Part shown: positions 57,891-64,000 of the stretch, piece after piece
Layout: each line of letters begins with the position of its first letter
How positions within the stretch are numbered: position 1 is the stretch's first letter
DNA from: Siphonodentalium dalli
Taxonomy: Eukaryota; Mollusca; Scaphopoda; Gadilida; Siphonodentaliidae
DNA length: 64,000 nucleotides
Direction of reading: 5' to 3'
Assembly: GCA_032622095.1 (NCBI GenBank)
Contig: CP136068.1
Location: 119,523,509 to 119,587,508, forward strand
The notes under the pieces: generated by a model
The model's database searches: none
What the model saw: the letters and a program-made list of their open reading frames with translations, nothing else
What the model was told of the DNA's origin: nothing
Position numbers and translations under genes: made by a program

Positions 57891-60800
57891 ATGACAATGT
57901 GAGACACAATTGCAGCTAGATCACGATAGAGCACTCTACGTTGTATCATATGGTAAATCATTGGTAATCCTAGTTCTTGCGTATGTGTGCATTTATGTGT
58001 GAGACGGGTGCCTTCTCCCGCATGTAGCGATAAATGCGGTTACTTATCGCAACTAAGAATAGCTAAAATTATATGGCCTTATAAGCAAAAAGGCAGATTA
58101 TTTGCAGCTAGATCATGATAGAGTATTCTACAGTGTATCAAATCAGGTCCTTAGATGTACCCCTAGTGCTTCATTTTGTGCACATTTCGGTGTGAGAATT
58201 AGGTACCCTTTTCCCGCATATTGCGATAAATCCGGTACTTATAACAATGTTCAATTGTTAATGTTATATGGCATTATAAGCAAACGTGCAGACTGTCTGT
58301 AGCTAGATCATAACTGAGTAGTATATGTTGTACCGATATAGGACTTAAGGGGTGATCCTAGATCTTCCTTTTGCGCGTATCTCTGTGTGAGAGACGGGTG
58401 CCTTTTCCCGCATATAACGATAAATTCCGTTACTTATTACAACAGACAATTGTTAAATGTATATGGCCTTATGAGCCAAAAAAAGGCAGTCAATTTGCAC
58501 ATAGATCTTGATAGAGTAGTCTATTGTGTATCACAGTAGGTTGTGAGAGGTGTCCCTTCAGTTTGATCACATCTCTTTATTGGTCTCGGGTACCCTTTTC
58601 CCCACATAGCGATATAATCAAGAAAGTGGTTAATAGATATGGCATCAAAAGCATAAATGCTAGGTAACTGCAGTTGGATCCTGATAGAGTAGTCAATTTT
58701 GAATCAAAATAGGACAGGAGGGTGACCCTAGCACTACAGTGTGTGCGCATTTCTGTTTGAGAGACCGGTAACATCTCCCCGCATATAGCGATAAATGTGG
58801 TAACTTATTATCAGAAACAATTGTTAAATTTATATGGCCTTATACGGAGAATGGCAGCCTATTTGCAGTTAGATCATGACAGAGTGGTCTATTTTGTATC
58901 ACAATTGGTCACGAGATGTGTCCTTAGTGCTTAACTTTGTGCGAATTTATGTGTGAGAGATGGATACTCTTTCCCCGCACATTTATTACAACAGATAATT
59001 GTTAAACTTATATGGCCTTATAAGGAAAAGGGCAGCTTAATTACAGTTAGATAATGATTTCGTAGTCTATTGTCAATCAGAATTGGACATGAGTGTTGAC
59101 ATTGGTGCACTGGCGCATATATGTGTGATAATCGGGCCCTTTTCCCGCATGTAGCGATAAATGCGGTTACTTTTCAAGTCACTTTGAATCAGAATAGGAC
59201 ATGATGGATGACACTAGTGCTTCAGTTTGTGTTCATTTCTGTGTGAGAATCGGATATCCTGTTCCCCGCACATAGCGCTAAATGCGGTTACTTTTCACAA
59301 CAAACAATTGTTAAATTTATTTGGCCTTATACGGATATAAAGGCATACCATTTGTAGTTAGATCATGACCTAGTAGTCTATTTTGGATCATAATAGGACA
59401 GGAGGGTTGACCCTAGTGCCTTAGTTTGTTCGCATGGGATAATCGGGTATCCCTTTCCCGCATATAGCGATATAATATGGTTACTTACTACAATGGATAA
59501 TTGTTAAGATTATATTACCTTATACGTAAAAATACAGACTATTTACAGTTAGATCACGACAGAGCAGTCTATGCTTTATCACAGCAGGTCATGACAGATG
59601 TCCCTAGTTCTTCATTTTGAGCCCATCTCTGCGTGAGACAGGGGTACCCTTTTCCCACCCATAGTGATATAATCACGAATGTGGTTAATTTTATATGGCA
59701 TTACAAACATAAAGTTAGCTAACTGAAGTTGGATCCTGATAGATTAGTCTATTTTGAATCAGAATAGCACACGAGGGGGTGACCATATCGCTTCAGTTTG
59801 TGCGCATTTTTGTGTGAGAGACCGGTACCCTTTCCCCGCATATAGCAATAAACGCGGTTACGTATTACAACGAACAATTGTTAGATTTATATGGCCGCCT
59901 ATTTGACGTTAGATCATGATTAGAGTAGTCTATTGTGTATCACACCAGGCCATGATGTGTCATGAGATGTGTACCTAGTGCTTCAGTTTGTGCGAATTTC
60001 TGTGCGAGAACCTGGTACCTTTTTCCTGCACATTTACTACAACAAATAATTGTTAAATTGATATGGCCTTATACGGAAAAAGGCATCATATTTTCAGTTA
60101 GATCATGATAGCGTAGTCTATTTTTAATCAGAATAGGACTAGAGGGTTGACGCAAGCGCTTCAGTATGTACGCATATCTGTGAGAATCGGGTACCGTTTT
60201 CCCACATATAGCGATAAATGCGGTTACTTATCATAACAAAACAATTGTTAAAATTATATGGCACATATAAAGAAAGGCACCCTATTTGCAGTTAGATCAT
60301 GACAAATTAGTCTATTTTGAATCAAACTAGGACAGGAGGGGTGACCCTAGCGCTGAAGTTTGTGCGCATTTATGTGTGAGAATCGTGTATTCTTTTCCCG
60401 CATATAGCGATAAATACGGTTAATTACTACAACGGATACTTCTTAAGATTATGTGACCTTATACGTAAAAATGCAGACTATTTCCAGTTAGATCATGGCA
60501 GGGCAGTCTATGTTGTATCAGTATAGGACATGGGGGTTGATCCTAGTATTCCGTTTGTGTTCTGTTTGTGCCCATTTCTGTTTGAGAGACTGGTGCCCTT
60601 TTCCCAATTATAGCTATAAATGCGGTTACTTATAACAACAAACAATTGTTAAATTTATGTGGCCTTATGCGGAAAATGACACCTGTTTGCAGTGAGATCA
60701 TGGTAGAGTAGTCTGTTTGAATAGGACAGGAGGGCTGACCCTAGCGCTTCAGTTTGTGCGCATTTCTGAATGAGAGACGGGTACTCTTTTCCCGCATATA

Positions 60801-62663
60801 GCGATAAATTGGGTTACTTATTGCAACAAACCATTATTAAATGTATATTACCTTAAAAGCAAAAGGGCAGTCAATTTGCAGCTATAATATGATATCATAG
60901 TCTATTGTGTATCAGTAGGTCATGAGAGGAGTCCCTAGTGCTTCAGTTTGAGCGCATCTGTTTGAGAATGGGGTACCCTTCTCCCGCGTATAGCGATATA
61001 ATCACGAAAGTGGTTAATTTGGTATGGCCTTAAAAGCATAAATGTACCCTTTTCCCGCACATTTATTACAACAAATAATTGTTAAATTGATATGGCCTTA
61101 TACGGAAAAAGGCAGCCTATTTGCAGTTAGATGATGATAGATTAGTATATTGTGAATCAGAATAGGACAGGATGAGTGACCCTAGATATTTAGTTTATGC
61201 GCATTTCTGTGTGAGAGACAGGCACCCTTTTCCCGCATATAGTGATAAATGGGGTTACTTATTACAACACACAATTGTTATTTTTATATTGCATTATACG
61301 GTGCTTCATTTTATCGGTACACTTTTCCTGGATGTAAAGACAAATACGGCACTTATAATAGCGATTAATTGTTAGGGTGACATTATAGTAAAAAGGGCAG
61401 TCTATTTGCAGTCAGATCATGATAGAGTAGTAGATGTTGTATAAATATAGGACACGAAGGGTGATTCTAGTTCTTCCGTTTGTTCGCATCTCTGTGTGAG
61501 CGACGGGTACTCTTTTCCCGAATATCGCGATAAATCCGTTTACTTATTACAACAAACAATTGATAAATATGTATGGCCTTACAAGCAAAACGGCAGCTAG
61601 ATCATGATAGAGTAGTCCACTGTGTATCACAATAGGTCATGAGAGGTGTCCACAGTGCTTCAGTTTGAGCGCATATGTGAGACTCGGGTACCATTTTCCC
61701 GCACATAACGAAAGTGGTCAAATTCATATGGCCTTAAACGCATAAAGGCTAGCTAACTTCAGTTGGATCCTGATAGAGTAGTCTATCTTGGGTCAGAATA
61801 GGGTAGGAGGGTGACCATATCGCTTCAGTTTGTGCGCATTTCTGTGTGAGAGACCGGTACTCTTTTGCCGCATATAGCGACAATGCGGTTACTTATTACA
61901 ACAAACAATTGTTAAATTTATTTGGACTCATATGGAAAAAGGCAGCCTATTTGCAGTTAGATCATTATGATAAGGCAGTTATTTTGTATCACAATAGGTC
62001 ATGATATGTATCCTTCGTGCTTCAGTTTGTGCGCATTTGTATGTGAGAATGTGGTGTCTTTTCCGTGCATATAGCGATATATGCGGTTACATAATACAGC
62101 GAATAATTGTGAAGATTATATGACATTATAAGCAAACATGCATCATATTTGCTGTTAGATCATGATAGAGTAGTCTCTGTTATATCAGTTGTGTGTGAGA
62201 GACGGGTGCACGTTTGCCGCATATAGCGATACATGCGGTTACTTAATACAACGAACAACTGTTAAATTTAAATGGTCTTATACGGAAAAAGGCAGCCTAT
62301 TTGCAGTTCGATCCTAGCGCTACCATGTGTATGCATCTCTGTGTGAGAGACTTATACCATCTGGTCGAATGTACGATATTATCACGGAAGTGGTTAATTT
62401 GATATTGCCTTAAAAGAAAAAGGGAATTCTAGTTGCAGTTATTTCCTGACAGTGTATGCTATTTTGTATGAATATAGGATTCGAGGGGTGACCCTAGTTC
62501 TTCAGTTTGTGCGGATCTCGGTGTGAGAGTCTGGTTCCCTTTTCTCGCACATAGCAATACCTATGGTTACTTATTACAACGAACAATTGTTAAATTTATA
62601 TGGCCCTATAAGCAAAAATGCAGTCTAGTTGCAGTTAGATTATGAGAGAGTTGTCTATTATTA

Positions 62664-62806
62664 AGGAGTGATAAATTCTATTCACTTGCGCTCCGCGCTC
62701 GAGAGTAGAGTTTATCACTCCCAAAACAAGACTCACACAGGCGGTCTTAATTATGAAGACACTCGTTGAGATGATCTATCCAATACTTAGATCTTGTTAG
62801 CGTAGT
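62664..62806. mobile_element. Small hairpin element, copy 2
   Basis: Same element as 56752-56892, 5.9 kb away in the same orientation, about 90% identical by eye. Confidence 0.75.
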
Positions 62807-63060
62807 CATGACAAATTATTCTATTGTGTATCAGAATAGGTCACGATATGTGAACTTAGAGCTGTGTGAGACGGGTACCCGTTTCCCGTATTTAGCGATA
62901 AATGCCGTTACTTATAACGAAAAACTGATAAGTTTATATAGCATCAAAAGCATAAAGGCAGTCTAATTGCAGTTATATCCTAATATAATAGGCTATTTTA
63001 TATCAACATAGGACACGTGGGGTGACCCTAATACTTCATGACACAAGCTTTCCAAGTGTT

Positions 63061-63070
63061 GGAAATTTCC
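63061..63070. promoter_or_regulatory. Perfect palindromic NF-kB-type site
   Basis: GGAAATTTCC, matching GGRNNYYCC, 187 bp before the STING exon. A second, weaker 'gaaatttcc' lies at about 63146. It could be chance in AT-rich DNA. Confidence 0.35.
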
Positions 63071-63257
63071 AACCTGACACACACCCTACGGTTGGAGAAT
63101 GTACCAACAATAGGAAAATATGCAAATATTGGTGTGTCAAGTATGAAATTTCCAACTGTTGAACATTTTGACCAATGTTGGGAGGTGAGACAACCCCACT
63201 CCCTGTCGCCACGTCTCTGCAGATAATATCTAATGTGTTCCTCATATTCTCTTTCAG

Positions 63258-63353
63258 CATATGTAGATATGAAGACTTACATGCCATATGGTAACATTGC
63301 TGCAGGCCTGGCATGGTCCCACTACACAGGATTCCTAAAAGTCATCGGACCTT
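63258..63353 (+). CDS. STING1: STING exon (start of the cyclic-dinucleotide-binding domain), phase 1-1
   Basis: Acceptor ttctctttcag (ends 63257) and donor CTT|GTGAGTT (63354) define a 96-bp exon between two phase-1 introns. It encodes YVDMKTYMPYGN followed by IAAGLAWSHYTGFLKVI. The 'N-x-A-x-GLAW-S-x-Y-x-G-Y/F-L' string is the hallmark helix at the start of the STING ligand-binding domain (NVAHGLAWSYYIGYL in human). STING binds cyclic dinucleotides and triggers antiviral/antibacterial responses. The remaining ligand-binding exons must lie to the right; I find none before 64000. No four-helix transmembrane exon is visible before it in the window. The nearest same-strand coding exon I can identify is in the LINEs and Polinton aside, the TIR exon at 16421-16876, of matching phase. 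Confidence 0.85.
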
Positions 63354-64000
63354 GTGAGTTAATCCTAATATTTCCCAGAAAAAATGTTCAAACATTTCCA
63401 TTGAAAATGATTTAGCTCAACTTGCCTTTGCAAAGTTTGAACTATTCGCGTGGGTTGGCATATTTCTGGTTCGACAACCAGTTCGGCATGCCATACACGC
63501 CGCACCCCTCGTCCAATCGTCCCCAATCATGATACGGATATTTGTGGTGACCTCGTCAAGGGTGCTATCAAATTTGTCTGAATTTCGTTAAAAACATGAC
63601 TGCCAGAAGCCATGTTGGATCTTACTCTTTGCATGACTAAATCCTTTGGCACCGTCATCCGATTGACACCAAACGTCATATAGTCCAGGAGATATTGGTC
63701 GACCTCTGCACCCCAACAGGACTTAACTCCACCCCACTGTTTTTTTTCTTAATGTCACCTCTAATTTGTTTCGGTTGTTAACAAGAAAAAAAGTGGCCGC
63801 AGATATCAAGGTCACATAAGCCATATGAACACATACAATTATCTACATGTATGTATAATTGACCATGAGGATACCGTGTAAACAGTTTCAATTTTCAATA
63901 AGGAAACGACCCATTTATCAGCTATTATATACTATTTGAGTTGTGTTAACTAGATCAACTGATACATTTATAATCTACAGACATTGTTCGGTTCGCTGCA
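63354..64000. other. Intron of the STING-type gene; nothing else recognised
   Basis: No further exon with STING motifs is visible. Sequence is AT-rich without recognisable repeats of this window. Confidence 0.5.

Larger units (their letters stand above)
55490..63030. repeat. Degenerate satellite, ~190-240-bp unit, roughly 30 copies
   Basis: Unit phrases: 'tttgcagttagatcatgata', 'gagtagtctattttgaatca', 'cttcagtttgtgcgcatttc', 'gtaccctttt|cccgcatata', 'gcgataaatgcggttactta' and 'caacaaacaattgttaaatt'. Copies vary by about 10-30% with indels, so old. Some units are partial (for example 61045). Only shadow ORFs. Interrupted at 56752-56892, 57375-57890 and 62664-62806. Confidence 0.95.

Noticed and set aside
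55490-63030. CRISPR or regularly spaced array
   Set aside because: Units are ~190-240 bp and diverged throughout; ordinary satellite decay.
63036-63314. 92-codon minus-strand ORF over the STING exon
   Set aside because: It is the antisense shadow of the exon and its intron.
1-64000. tRNA, rRNA or snRNA genes
   Set aside because: I saw no convincing box A/box B pairs, cloverleaf or rRNA segments, but cannot exclude a diverged tRNA-derived SINE head without a computed search.

Overview
This is eukaryotic nuclear DNA, most likely from a bivalve or related lophotrochozoan mollusc. The clues are AT-rich sequence with few long ORFs, spliced exons with GT-AG borders, a STING exon and a TIR exon. 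The repeats are of kinds I associate with bivalves: 'aagggccataactc' units, GGTCAAGGTCA units, APE-type LINEs with an NPGP 2A-like motif, and Polinton-type DNA polymerase. Almost everything is repeat or mobile DNA and no intact long host gene is visible. All assignments come from reading motifs by eye; no search was run.

Layout. 0-5.5 kb: a rearranged Polinton/adintovirus-like piece. It has a PolB gene on the minus strand with one in-frame stop, a zero-spacer palindrome carrying two divergent promoters, a zinc-knuckle gene that shares PolB's first residues, a Rep-helicase-like fragment, AT-rich repeats, and a minus-strand ORF followed by a histone-type 3' stem-loop. 5.6-9 kb: an inverted minisatellite and several interspersed repeat families. 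9.4-17 kb: possible host exons on the plus strand (TATA promoter plus signal-peptide exon, a decayed Ig-like piece, a well-supported TIR exon) with repeats between them. 17-40 kb: interspersed repeats, a 1.71-kb tandem array (3.7 copies), a related ~1.9-kb family, several long hairpins and a 2.4-kb foldback structure full of poly(G)/poly(C). 40.9-51.1 kb: two decayed LINEs. 51.1-55.4 kb: a second Polinton remnant with PolB, ATPase and a zinc-finger protein. 55.5-63.0 kb: a degenerate ~190-240-bp satellite with inserted hairpin elements. 63.26-63.35 kb: a STING exon.

The main biological point is that the TIR exon (16421-16876) and the STING exon (63258-63353) lie on the same strand and are both flanked by phase-1 introns, so they could be spliced together in frame. 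This may be a TIR-STING immune gene whose ~46-kb intron holds nearly all the mobile DNA described here. It is an inference from splice signals and phase only; two separate genes are also possible.
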